NCBI RefSeq assembly: GCF_002250655.1
Contig: NZ_NOZR01000022.1
Location: forward strand, 49,525 to 113,524
DNA from: Mycolicibacterium sphagni
Lineage (GTDB): Bacteria; Actinomycetota; Actinomycetes; Mycobacteriales; Mycobacteriaceae
Length of the DNA stretch: 64,000 bases
Direction of reading: 5' to 3'
Both the position numbers and the translations under genes were made by a program. This document shows positions 1 through 8,109 of this stretch, one piece after another. Under the pieces are notes generated by a model that saw only the letters and a list, made by a program, of their open reading frames with translations, did not search any database and was not told the origin of the DNA. Numbering within the stretch: position 1 is the first letter of the stretch; every line of letters begins with the position of its first letter.

Positions 1-1486
1 CCGCGTGGTGGTGGGAGATGGTGCCACCGGTGCGCGAAATGGCATCGGAGGCAGCGACTTTGGCGGTGTGCCACTGCGTGGCGGCGTCGCCGCGTTGTCC
101 TGCGACGACGGTGAAGTAGAGGGACGCCCCGGTGGGATACACATGCGAAATGTGGCACATCACCAATGCCGGTGTGCCGCTTTCGGCGAGCGAGTTCGTC
201 AGCGCCTCGGTGACCGCCGCCTTCAGGGCCGGCAGGTTGGACCACGTCGTCGCCGTCTCCAGCGTCTCGCACAGTGCCCCGGCCGCCAGCAGCGAATCCC
301 GCAGATAGGGCGCGTCGAAACGGCCGTGTTCCCAGGCCCGCGCCGGGGCCTCGCCCAGCGAGGTGCCGCCCTGAGCTTCCAGCACCGCGCGGGTTTCGGC
401 GTGCCGGCTCTCGGTGTGCGCAGCGCTTCCCTCGAAGAGGGTGATCGCCAAGCAGCCGCCGGTGACGCTCTGCTCGCCGATGTTGCCGGTAGTGGCCAGG
501 TTGACGCCGGTCTCGGCCTCGTCGGACAACCGCAACACGGTCGGTCCGGTGCCGATCTGGGTGACGGCGCGAAGTGCGGCAGCGCCGGTGGCGAAGTCGG
601 GGAACGACCACGCTTCGTAGCGGACGGTTTCGGGGGTCGGATGTACGCGAAGGCGAACCCGGGTGATGACACCGAAGACGCCCTCAGACCCTGAGAACAG
701 CTCGCGCAAATCGGGGCCTGCCGCGGTCTCCGGCGCCCGGCCAAGATCCAGCACGCCGACCGGGGTGACCACCGTCAGGCCCCTGATCATGTCGTTGAAG
801 CGGCCGTAACCTGCGGAATCCTGCCCGGAGGAGCGGGTGGCCGCGTAACCGCCGATGGTGGCGAACATGAAGCTCTGCGGGAAGTGGCCCAATGAGAAGC
901 CGTGTTCGCCCAGAAGTCGTTCGGCGTCCGGCCCGGTGACGCCGGCGCCCAGCTCGGCCTGCATCGACGTTTCGTCGAGCGAATGCAGTGCGTCGAGCCG
1001 GCGCAGGTCCAGCGAGATGACGGCGGCGAAATCGCCGCGGATGGGGTCGAGGCCGCCGACCACGCTGGTGCCACCGCCGAAGGGCACCACGGCGATGCCG
1101 TGTTGCGAGCAGTAACGCAATACGGTCGCGATCTCGTCCTCGCCGCCAGGAAGCAGTATCGCATCGGGTGCATTCTGATGAGTCTGTTTGCGGCGCAACA
1201 GGTCTGGGGTCGATTTGCCGCCCGCATACCGCAGCCGGTCGCGATCCTCGGTCCGGACGTAGTCGGCTCCCACGATCGCAACGAGCGCGTCGCGGTGGAC
1301 ATCGGCCAGCGCCGACGGTTGCACCTGAACTTCATCGATGGACGGGGCGGGGATCTCGGTCGCTTTCACGCCCAGCGCCTGCTCGAGCAGGGCGCGGATC
1401 CCGTCGGACAGCGGCTTGGCGGCCTCGGGATCACCCCAGGCATTCCAGGCCATCGGAGGAAGCAGAGTGCGGGCGTCATTGCTCAT
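1..1486 (-). CDS. FAD-linked oxidase, alkyl-DHAP synthase-like (C-terminus cut by window edge)
   Basis: A flavin-dependent oxidoreductase of the FAD_binding_4 type (glycolate oxidase/alkyldihydroxyacetonephosphate synthase superfamily), matching the recalled Rv2251 position. The ATG is at 1486 and about 495 codons are read before the window ends, so the C-terminus is missing. The FAD-binding loop PFGGGTSVVGG is visible at about residues 135-145. It is followed by a stretch containing GHFPQSFMFATIGGYAATRS, typical of AGPS-like proteins. It is divergent from a TetR gene, only 17 bp away, and next to glpD. This context suggests ether-lipid or glycerol-3-phosphate-linked metabolism, but the substrate cannot be read from sequence. 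Family assignment is firm; function is inferred. Confidence 0.85.
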   Translation of the reverse strand, partial: MSNDARTLLPPMAWNAWGDPEAAKPLSDGIRALLEQALGVKATEIPAPSIDEVQVQPSALADVHRDALVAIVGADYVRTEDRDRLRYAGGKSTPDLLRRKQTHQNAPDAILLPGGEDEIATVLRYCSQHGIAVVPFGGGTSVVGGLDPIRGDFAAVISLDLRRLDALHSLDETSMQAELGAGVTGPDAERLLGEHGFSLGHFPQSFMFATIGGYAATRSSGQDSAGYGRFNDMIRGLTVVTPVGVLDLGRAPETAAGPDLRELFSGSEGVFGVITRVRLRVHPTPETVRYEAWSFPDFATGAAALRAVTQIGTGPTVLRLSDEAETGVNLATTGNIGEQSVTGGCLAITLFEGSAAHTESRHAETRAVLEAQGGTSLGEAPARAWEHGRFDAPYLRDSLLAAGALCETLETATTWSNLPALKAAVTEALTNSLAESGTPALVMCHISHVYPTGASLYFTVVAGQRGDAATQWHTAKVAASDAISRTGGTISHHHA

Positions 1487-1503
1487 GCGTTACAGTATTA
1501 CAG
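1487..1503. promoter_or_regulatory. Very short divergent control region with TTACAG direct repeats
   Basis: The two divergent start codons are 17 bp apart. The gap contains TTACAG twice, 8 bp apart (TTACAG-TA-TTACAG). Such a small gap leaves no room for ordinary leaders, so at least one transcript is either leaderless or starts inside the opposing gene. An alternative TetR start at 1552 would relax this. The repeat is a candidate binding site for the adjacent TetR protein; this is inference. Confidence 0.4.
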
Positions 1504-2085
1504 ATGTTGTCAATCAGTAACGATGAATCGGTACACGTCGGCGACCGGATCATGGCCGCCGCGGCCAGCTGCGTCCGCGACTTCGGAGTCGAACGGGTCA
1601 CGTTGGCCGAGATCGCCCGCCGCGCGGGCGTCAGCCGCCCGACGGTGTATCGCCGCTGGCCTGACACCCGCACGATCGTCGCCGCGCTGCTGACCGAGCG
1701 CATCACCGGCACCTGGCGCGCGGTCCCGGCGACCCAGCCCGGTCGCGCCGGCCTGGTCGAGCGCATCGTGGAGGTGGCTCGTCGCCTGCGCGACGACGAC
1801 CTCATCACTTCGGTGCTGCGGTCCACCCCCGACCTGGCGATGGTCTACATCGCGGGGCGCCTCGGCACCAGCCAGCAGATCCTGATCGACCTGTTCGTGG
1901 ACGCGCTGCGGGCGGCCCAAGCCGACGGCAGCGTCCGCGCCGGCGACGTCCGCCAGATGTCGGCGATGGTGCTGCTCATCGGGCAGTCCGCCATCCAGTC
2001 CGCCCAAATCGTCGAACCCATCCTCGACGGCGACGCCTTGAGCGCCGAGCTGTCCCGCGCCCTGAACGGATACCTAGCTCCATGA
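1504..2085 (+). CDS. TetR family regulator
   Basis: A 193-residue TetR repressor. The N-terminal helix-turn-helix (residues about 28-60) includes LAEIARRAGVSRPTVYRRW. The C-terminal ligand-binding region has no recognisable specificity. The gene overlaps the following glpD by ATGA, so the two are translationally coupled, and it diverges from the FAD-linked oxidase. This is the recalled Rv2250c position. It probably controls itself, glpD and the divergent oxidase. The start was taken at the first ATG after the intergenic gap; an internal ATG at 1552 (MAAAAS) would also keep the whole DNA-binding domain. Confidence 0.85.
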   Translation: MLSISNDESVHVGDRIMAAAASCVRDFGVERVTLAEIARRAGVSRPTVYRRWPDTRTIVAALLTERITGTWRAVPATQPGRAGLVERIVEVARRLRDDDLITSVLRSTPDLAMVYIAGRLGTSQQILIDLFVDALRAAQADGSVRAGDVRQMSAMVLLIGQSAIQSAQIVEPILDGDALSAELSRALNGYLAP

Positions 2086-3617
2086 GTGACCTCACTGCTC
2101 TCAACGCCACCCGGCGATCCGCCGACCTCACCGAGCTCGGTGACGACGGCCGCGTCGACGTCGTCGTCATCGGCGGCGGTATCACCGGCACCGGCATCGC
2201 GCTCGATGCCGCCAGCCGCGGTCTGTCGGTGCTGCTTGTCGAGAAACACGACCTTGCCTTCGGCACCAGCCGCTGGAGCTCCAAGCTTGTCCACGGCGGC
2301 CTGCGCTACCTGGCCACCGGCAATGTCGGCATCGCCCGGCGCAGTGCTGTCGAGCGCGGCATCCTGATGACCCGCAACGCACCGCATCTGGTGAGCCCGA
2401 TGCCGCAGCTGGTTCCGCTGCTGCCGTCCATGGGCCGCACCCAACGTGCTTTGGTGCGAACCGGTTTCGTCGCCGGTGACGCGCTGCGTATCTTGGCCGG
2501 CACCACATCCTCGACGCTGCCGCGGTCGCGGCGCATCGGTGTTCCGCAGTCCGTGGCGATGGTGCCGATCGTACGCCGCGAGGGCCTCGACGGCGGCCTG
2601 CTCGCCTACGATGGCCAGCTGATCGACGACGCCAGATTGGTTGCCGCCGTTGCCCGCACCGCCGCGCAGCACGGCGCGCGAATTCTTACCCGGGTGTCCG
2701 CGGTCGCCGCCACCGGAACGTCGGTGCGGCTGCACGACGAGCTGAGCGGCGAGACCCTTGAGGTGACGGCCCGCACCGTGATCAATGCGACCGGCGTGTG
2801 GGCAGGCGAAGTGGATACCGCCATCAAGCTTCGTCCCAGCCGTGGTACGCACCTGGTGTTCGACGCCGCGTCGTTCGGCAATCCGACTGCCGCGCTGACC
2901 ATTCCGATCCCCGGCGAGATCAACCGGTTCGTTTTCGCGATGCCCGAACAGCTCGGCCGCGTCTATCTCGGGCTGACCGACGAGGACGCGCCCGGCCCGA
3001 TCCCCGATGTGCCGGAACCGACTCCCGCCGAGGTCAGCTTCCTTCTCGACACGGTCAACACCGCGCTCGGGACCGCGTTGACGACCGCAGATGTCACGGG
3101 CGCCTACGCGGGACTGCGTCCGCTGATCGACACCGGCGAAGGCCGCACCTCGGACCTCTCTCGTGAGCACGCCGTCATTGAGTCGGACTCCGGGGTGTTC
3201 AGCATCGTCGGCGGCAAGCTCACCGAATATCGGCACATGGCCGAAGATGCGGTCGACCGCGCACTGGCCGCCCGGTTCATCACGGCCCAGCCTTGCCGCA
3301 CCCGCAATCTGCCTCTGGTTGGCGCCCCCGCCAATCCCGTTGCCACCCTGCGCACTACGAGCCACCTGCCAAGCTCGCTGGTCGCCCGGTATGGCGCGGA
3401 GGCGCCCAATGTCATCGCCTCTGCGCGCTGCGACCGGCCGACTGACCGGGTTGCCGACGGAATCGACGTCACCCGAGCGGAATTCGAGTTCGCAGTGACC
3501 CACGAAGGCGCCTTGACGCCCGACGACATCGTTGATCGCCGCACCCGCATCGGGCTGGTCCAGGCCGACCGTGAGCGGGCGCTGACCGCGGCCGAGGAAC
3601 TGCTGGCCCGCGCCTGA
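2082..3617 (+). CDS. glpD: Glycerol-3-phosphate dehydrogenase
   Basis: A 511-residue FAD-dependent glycerol-3-phosphate dehydrogenase that oxidises glycerol-3-phosphate to dihydroxyacetone phosphate and passes electrons to the membrane quinone pool. The dinucleotide-binding motif GGGITGTG is at residues 31-38. It is followed by the family signature around TSRWSSKLVHGGLRYL and by a second FAD-contacting segment near SIVGGKLTEYRHMAEDA. Full length for the family, with a C-terminal domain present. It starts inside the stop of the TetR gene (ATGA overlap), so expression is coupled to the regulator. It converges on accD6 with a 24-bp gap. Confidence 0.93.
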   Translation: MSDLTALNATRRSADLTELGDDGRVDVVVIGGGITGTGIALDAASRGLSVLLVEKHDLAFGTSRWSSKLVHGGLRYLATGNVGIARRSAVERGILMTRNAPHLVSPMPQLVPLLPSMGRTQRALVRTGFVAGDALRILAGTTSSTLPRSRRIGVPQSVAMVPIVRREGLDGGLLAYDGQLIDDARLVAAVARTAAQHGARILTRVSAVAATGTSVRLHDELSGETLEVTARTVINATGVWAGEVDTAIKLRPSRGTHLVFDAASFGNPTAALTIPIPGEINRFVFAMPEQLGRVYLGLTDEDAPGPIPDVPEPTPAEVSFLLDTVNTALGTALTTADVTGAYAGLRPLIDTGEGRTSDLSREHAVIESDSGVFSIVGGKLTEYRHMAEDAVDRALAARFITAQPCRTRNLPLVGAPANPVATLRTTSHLPSSLVARYGAEAPNVIASARCDRPTDRVADGIDVTRAEFEFAVTHEGALTPDDIVDRRTRIGLVQADRERALTAAEELLARA

Positions 3618-3641
3618 CTCACGCCGCCGAGATCGTCAGTG

Positions 3642-5063
3642 CTACAGGGGGATGTTCTTGTGCCGTCCGCGCCGGGCCGGGGCCTCGGCCAGCGCCTGAG
3701 TCAGCTTGCTTCGGGTGTGCGCCGGATCGATCTTCTCGTCGACCACACCGATCTCCACCGCGCTGTCTACACCGCCGGCGATCCGCTCGTGCTCGGCGGC
3801 CAGCTCCTCGTGCAGCGCGTCGCGTTCATGATCCGCGGCGGCGGCCAGCTTCTTCTTGTGCAAAATGCCGACCGCGGCCTTCGCGCCCATGACCGCGACC
3901 TCGGCGTCCGGCCACGCGAACACCTTGGTTGCGCCCAGTGACCGCGAGTTCATCGCAATGTAGGCCCCGCCGTATATCTTTCGCGTCACCAGGGTGACCC
4001 GGGGAACGGTTGCCTCACCGAAGGCGTGCAGCAACTTGGCGCCCCGTCGCACGACACCGCCCCACTCCTGGTCCACGCCGGGCAGATACCCGGGCACGTC
4101 GACGACGACGACGAGCGGAATCCCGAAGGCATCGCACAACCGCACGAAACGTGCTGACTTCTCCGCACTTTCGGAGTTCAGGCAGCCGCCGAGTCGCAGC
4201 GGGTTGTTGGCGATGACGCCGACGGTGCGCCCCGACAGCCGGCCGAGGCCGACGACGATAGACGGCGCCCACTTGCCTTGGAATTCCTCGAACGGGGTGT
4301 CCGCATCCAACAGCGCCTCCACCAGCGGATGCACGTCATAGGCGCGACGGGGCGACTCGGGCAGCAGTGCGTGCAGGTCGGAGTCACCGGCCTCGGCCTT
4401 GCTGCGGTCGAAATGGCCCTGCTGGGAGAACAATCCGATCAACCGGCGACCGCGCGCGTAGGCGTCGAGCTCGTCGGTGGCAACGATGTGGCAGACACCG
4501 GACTTCTTGTGGTGGGTGTCCGGGCCGCCGAGGGACGCCATGTCGACGTCCTCGCCGGTCACGCTACGCACCACGTCGGGGCCGGTGACGAAGACGCGGC
4601 CCTCGGCCGCCATGATGACGATGTCGGTCAGGGCGGGACCGTAGGCGGCACCGCCCGCGGCAAAGCCGACCACGACCGAGATCTGCGGGATGTAACCCGA
4701 TGCACGGATCATGGCCTCGAAAACCAGCCCCACGGCATGCAGCGCACGCACACCCTCGGCCAACCGGGCGCCGCCGGAGTGCCAGATACCCACAATCGGG
4801 CTCTGCTCCTCGATGGCGGTGTCGTAGGCGTCGACGATGTGCTGGCAGCCCTCGACTCCCATGGCGCCACCCATGACAGTGCCGTCGGTGCAGAAGGCGA
4901 TGGTGCGCAGACCGTTGACGGTGCCGGCCGCGGCCAGCACACCCGACCGGTCACGCTCATGCAGCAGCTGAACGCTGCCGTCGTCGAAAAACGTGGAGAG
5001 CCGCAGAAGCGGGTCCCGTGGGTCGAGCGATTCACCGATTGACTCAGGGGCCATGGTTGTCAT
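3642..5063 (-). CDS. accD6: Acyl-CoA carboxylase beta subunit AccD6
   Basis: A 473-residue carboxyltransferase subunit. In mycobacteria AccD6 works with an AccA subunit to make malonyl-CoA for FAS-I/FAS-II. Both crotonase-fold halves are visible: the N-terminal half around GGAAYGPALTDIVIMAAEG, and the C-terminal half with the biotin-CoA pocket segment VDVPGYLPGVDQEWGG. It is the last gene of the FAS-II operon, 58 bp after kasB. The start is fixed by AGGAGG just upstream of the ATG (MTTMAPES). The order kasA-kasB-accD6 is as in M. tuberculosis. Confidence 0.95.
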   Translation of the reverse strand: MTTMAPESIGESLDPRDPLLRLSTFFDDGSVQLLHERDRSGVLAAAGTVNGLRTIAFCTDGTVMGGAMGVEGCQHIVDAYDTAIEEQSPIVGIWHSGGARLAEGVRALHAVGLVFEAMIRASGYIPQISVVVGFAAGGAAYGPALTDIVIMAAEGRVFVTGPDVVRSVTGEDVDMASLGGPDTHHKKSGVCHIVATDELDAYARGRRLIGLFSQQGHFDRSKAEAGDSDLHALLPESPRRAYDVHPLVEALLDADTPFEEFQGKWAPSIVVGLGRLSGRTVGVIANNPLRLGGCLNSESAEKSARFVRLCDAFGIPLVVVVDVPGYLPGVDQEWGGVVRRGAKLLHAFGEATVPRVTLVTRKIYGGAYIAMNSRSLGATKVFAWPDAEVAVMGAKAAVGILHKKKLAAAADHERDALHEELAAEHERIAGGVDSAVEIGVVDEKIDPAHTRSKLTQALAEAPARRGRHKNIPL

Positions 5064-5121
5064 CTAAACCTCCTATGTGCGCGCTGGATATCAATCGGCA
5101 CCGTCGACACGCGTCGTGTCT

Positions 5122-6384
5122 TCAGTACTTCCCGAAGGCGATCGCGACGTTGTGACCACCGAATCCGAACGAGTTGTTGATCGCGTACTGGTAGTTGCCT
5201 GGCCGGGGTTCGCCGGCCACCACGTCCAGATCGATCTCCGGATCGAGGTTGCGCAGGTTGAGCGTGGCCGGCACGACGCCGTCCCGCAGCGCCAGCACAG
5301 TGAGGATCGACTCCACCGCACCGACGGCGCCCACCGAGTGGCCCAGCGCCGATTTGGGCGCGTAGACCGCTGGCCGATGGGTGCCGAGCGCATTGTTGAT
5401 CGCTTTGCCTTCCGCGACGTCGCCCACCTGGGTGCCTGTCGCATGGGCGTTGATGTGATCAATATCGGAAGGTTGCAGACCCGCGAGCTGGATTGCCCGC
5501 GTGATCGCGTGACCAGCTTGTTCACCGTTCGGGTCGGGCGCCACGATGTGGTACCCGTCCGAGGTGATGCCCGCCCCCATGATGCGGGCCAGGATGTTGG
5601 CCCCGCGGGCCTTGGCGTGCTCCTCGGTCTCGATGATCATCATCGCGCCACCCTCACCGAAGACGAACCCGTTGCGATCCTTGTCGAACGGGCGGCACGC
5701 ACCTGCCGGGTCATCGTTGGTGGTGGACAAGACAATTCGCATCTGAGCGAAGCCTGCGATGGGCACGGCCTCGATCTTGGTTTCGACGCCGCCGCATATC
5801 GCCATGTCGGCTTCGCCGAGAACGATCTGACGCCATGCCTGCGCGATGGCCTCCGAGCCCGAGGCGCAAGCCGAGACCGGGGTGATGACCCCGGCTTTCG
5901 CCTTGAGCTCAAGCCCGACGGCCGCCGCGGCAGCGTTGGGCATGTACATCTGGACTGCCAGCGGTGACACCGCTCGCAGGCCTTTTGCGCGCATCGCCTC
6001 GTAGGCGTACAGCAATTCCTCGGACGAGCCGATCCCGGTGCCGAGCGCCACCATCAACCGTTTGGGATCCACTTCGGGTGAACCGGCGTTCTGCCAGGCC
6101 CGTCGCCCGATGACGGTGGCCATTTTCTGCAGATACGACATCCTGCGGAGCTCGACCCGCGTCAACTCACCGTCGAAGTCCTCGAGTAGGTGCCCGCCGA
6201 TGCGGACCGGAAGGTCATACAGTTCGACGAACTCGTCGTTGAGAAGTCGAATCCCGCTTTGACCGTCCAACACCCGCTTCCAGGTGCCTTCGGCGTCGGA
6301 TGCCAGGGCGGTCGTCATCGCAACTCCGGTGACGACCACGTTGGGGAAGCCATTCCCCGTTGACAATTGTGTCAACCCTGCCAT
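5122..6384 (-). CDS. kasB: Beta-ketoacyl-ACP synthase KasB
   Basis: A 420-residue condensing enzyme of FAS-II that carries out the later elongation rounds of meromycolate chains. The catalytic set is intact: Cys173 in SACASGSEA, His314 in NAHATGTQVGD, Lys344 in APKSALGH and His349. Its N-terminus is shorter than the annotated M. tuberculosis protein, which carries an extra leader. The start is supported by AAGGA and AGGA sequences upstream of the ATG. It lies 32 bp after kasA in the same operon and is a clear tandem paralogue of it. Confidence 0.95.
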   Translation of the reverse strand: MAGLTQLSTGNGFPNVVVTGVAMTTALASDAEGTWKRVLDGQSGIRLLNDEFVELYDLPVRIGGHLLEDFDGELTRVELRRMSYLQKMATVIGRRAWQNAGSPEVDPKRLMVALGTGIGSSEELLYAYEAMRAKGLRAVSPLAVQMYMPNAAAAAVGLELKAKAGVITPVSACASGSEAIAQAWRQIVLGEADMAICGGVETKIEAVPIAGFAQMRIVLSTTNDDPAGACRPFDKDRNGFVFGEGGAMMIIETEEHAKARGANILARIMGAGITSDGYHIVAPDPNGEQAGHAITRAIQLAGLQPSDIDHINAHATGTQVGDVAEGKAINNALGTHRPAVYAPKSALGHSVGAVGAVESILTVLALRDGVVPATLNLRNLDPEIDLDVVAGEPRPGNYQYAINNSFGFGGHNVAIAFGKY

Positions 6385-6416
6385 TGCTTCCTGCCAGTCC
6401 TTTCCCCCCGGAACGG

Positions 6417-7667
6417 TCAGTAGCGCCCGAACGCAAGCGCTACGTTGTGTCCTCCGAACCCGAATGAGTTGTTGATCGCGTACTGGTAGTCGCCATAGCG
6501 CGGTTCGCCCGCGACGACGTCCAGATCGATCTCGGGGTCGGGTGTCTCGTAATTCAGTGTGGGCGGGATGACGCCGTCACGCAGGGTGAGCACCGTGAGG
6601 ATCGACTCCAGCGCACCGACCGCACCGATCGAGTGGCCGAGCGCACCCTTGGGGGCATACACCGCGGCCTCCCCGACACCGGCGACCCGAAGCGCGTTGG
6701 CTTCGGCGGTGTCACCGATGGGCGTGGCTGTTGCGTGGGCGTTGACGTGGCTGATGTCCTTGGCGGACAGGCCCGCCGTCTCCATCGCACGCTTCATGGC
6801 CGCTCCGGCCCGGAGGCCGTCCGGCGCCGGCGCCACCATGTGGAAACCGTCCGACGAGATGCCCGCGCCAAGCAACCGGGCCAGCGGCTTGGCGCCGCGG
6901 GCCTTGGCGTGCTCCTCGAGCTCGATAACCATCATGGCGCCGGCTTCGCCGAACACGAATCCGTCCCGGTTCTTGTCGAACGGGCGGGACGCGCCTTCGG
7001 GATCGTCGTTGTTGGTCGACATGGCGCGCATCATCGAGAACGCCGCGATTGGCAGCGCCTCGATGACACCTTCCACACCACCACAAACGGCGAAATCGGC
7101 GTCACCCATGACGATCTGACGCCACGCGTGAGCGATGGCCTCCGACCCTGACGAGCATGCGGACACCGGGGTGATGACCCCGGCGCGGGCGCCCAGCTCA
7201 AGGCCGACGACCGCGGCGGCACCGTTGGGCATGACCATCTGAACGGCAAGTGGGGATACCTTGCGGGGCCCACCCTCGTTCATGGCGTCGTACATTTCGA
7301 CGATTTTCTCGCCACCGCCGATACCGGTGCCGATCACGACCGAGAACCTGTCCGGATCCACGTCGGGCGTGCCCGCAGCTTCCCAGATTCGCTTGCTCAG
7401 GTACTTGCCCATCCGTTGGACATACGACATGCGTCGCAGGTCCAACCTGGTCATCTCGTCATCGATGGGCTCCTTGAGGTGTCCACCGATTTTCGCGGCC
7501 AGGTCCCACTTGTGAACGAATTCGTCATCGAGTGCGCGGATACCGCTTTCGCCCGCGAGCAGACCCTTCCACGTGCTCTCGATATCCGACGCGATGGAAG
7601 TCGTCGCCGTAACGGCCGTGACTACGACGCTGGGGAAATTGCCGTTAGCCGTGGAAGGCCTGCTCAT
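6417..7667 (-). CDS. kasA: Beta-ketoacyl-ACP synthase KasA
   Basis: A 416-residue essential FAS-II condensing enzyme that extends acyl-AcpM with malonyl units. The active-site residues fall on the same numbers as in M. tuberculosis KasA: Cys171, His311, Lys340 and His345. The first residues, MSRPSTANG, are nearly those of the M. tuberculosis protein. Its ATG overlaps the acpM stop (ATGA), so it is coupled to its carrier protein. Confidence 0.97.
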   Translation of the reverse strand: MSRPSTANGNFPSVVVTAVTATTSIASDIESTWKGLLAGESGIRALDDEFVHKWDLAAKIGGHLKEPIDDEMTRLDLRRMSYVQRMGKYLSKRIWEAAGTPDVDPDRFSVVIGTGIGGGEKIVEMYDAMNEGGPRKVSPLAVQMVMPNGAAAVVGLELGARAGVITPVSACSSGSEAIAHAWRQIVMGDADFAVCGGVEGVIEALPIAAFSMMRAMSTNNDDPEGASRPFDKNRDGFVFGEAGAMMVIELEEHAKARGAKPLARLLGAGISSDGFHMVAPAPDGLRAGAAMKRAMETAGLSAKDISHVNAHATATPIGDTAEANALRVAGVGEAAVYAPKGALGHSIGAVGALESILTVLTLRDGVIPPTLNYETPDPEIDLDVVAGEPRYGDYQYAINNSFGFGGHNVALAFGRY

Positions 7668-7960
7668 TCGCCCGCGAACTTCTCACGAAGGGCGGCAGCA
7701 GCCTCCGGGTTCTCTTCTTCCAGCTTCTGGATGTAGGAGACGACGTCACCGACGGTGCGCAGGCCGGCGAGATCCTCGTCGGGGATCTTCACGCCGTACT
7801 TGTCCTCGGTCTGCACGGCGATTTCCACCATCGACAGCGAGTCGATGTCCAGGTCGTCGACGAACGACTTGTCCGGGGTCACCTCGGAAGGCTCGATACC
7901 GGTGACTTCTTCGATGATCTCGGCGAGGCCGGCAATGATTTCATCCTGTGAGGCGGGCAC
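7664..7960 (-). CDS. acpM: Meromycolate acyl carrier protein AcpM
   Basis: A 98-residue acidic acyl carrier protein that carries growing chains in FAS-II. The phosphopantetheine attachment serine is Ser41 in DIDSLSMVE. It keeps a mycobacterial C-terminal extension beyond the usual 80 residues (EEENPEAAAALREKFAGE), though this is shorter than recalled for M. tuberculosis (115 residues). It starts with GTG at 7960, five bases after AAGGAG. The leader just upstream is built of four 24-bp tandem repeats. Confidence 0.96.
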   Translation of the reverse strand: MPASQDEIIAGLAEIIEEVTGIEPSEVTPDKSFVDDLDIDSLSMVEIAVQTEDKYGVKIPDEDLAGLRTVGDVVSYIQKLEEENPEAAAALREKFAGE

Positions 7961-7974
7961 TGTGGCTCCTTCAT

Positions 7975-8070
7975 AATTGGTTGTGATACTTCGTACGTAA
8001 TTGGTTGTGTTACTTCGTACGTGGTTGGTTGTGTTACTTCGTACGTAATTGGTTGTGTTACTTCGTAACG
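7975..8070. repeat. Four tandem 24-bp repeats in the fabD-acpM gap
   Basis: Four head-to-tail 24-bp units fill 96 of the 149 bases between fabD and acpM, at 7975-7998, 7999-8022, 8023-8046 and 8047-8070. Each unit starts AATTGGTTGTGTTAC and ends TTCGTACGT. Unit 1 differs from unit 2 at one base, unit 3 at two bases, and unit 4 in its last three bases. The array is AT-richer than its surroundings and begins only a few bases upstream of the acpM ribosome binding site. It could be a variable-number repeat or an array of protein-binding sites. Confidence 0.9.
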
Positions 8071-8109
8071 TGCGTTTTATGCGGTTGTACCGGGCGGACG
8101 CCGGCTCGG

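Noticed and set aside
1845..3503. Long open frame antisense to glpD
   Set aside because: High GC content creates long antisense frames; glpD on the other strand has clear family motifs and the antisense product has none.
7975..8070. The 24-bp array considered as a CRISPR
   Set aside because: Units are directly adjacent with no spacers, and no cas genes are present.
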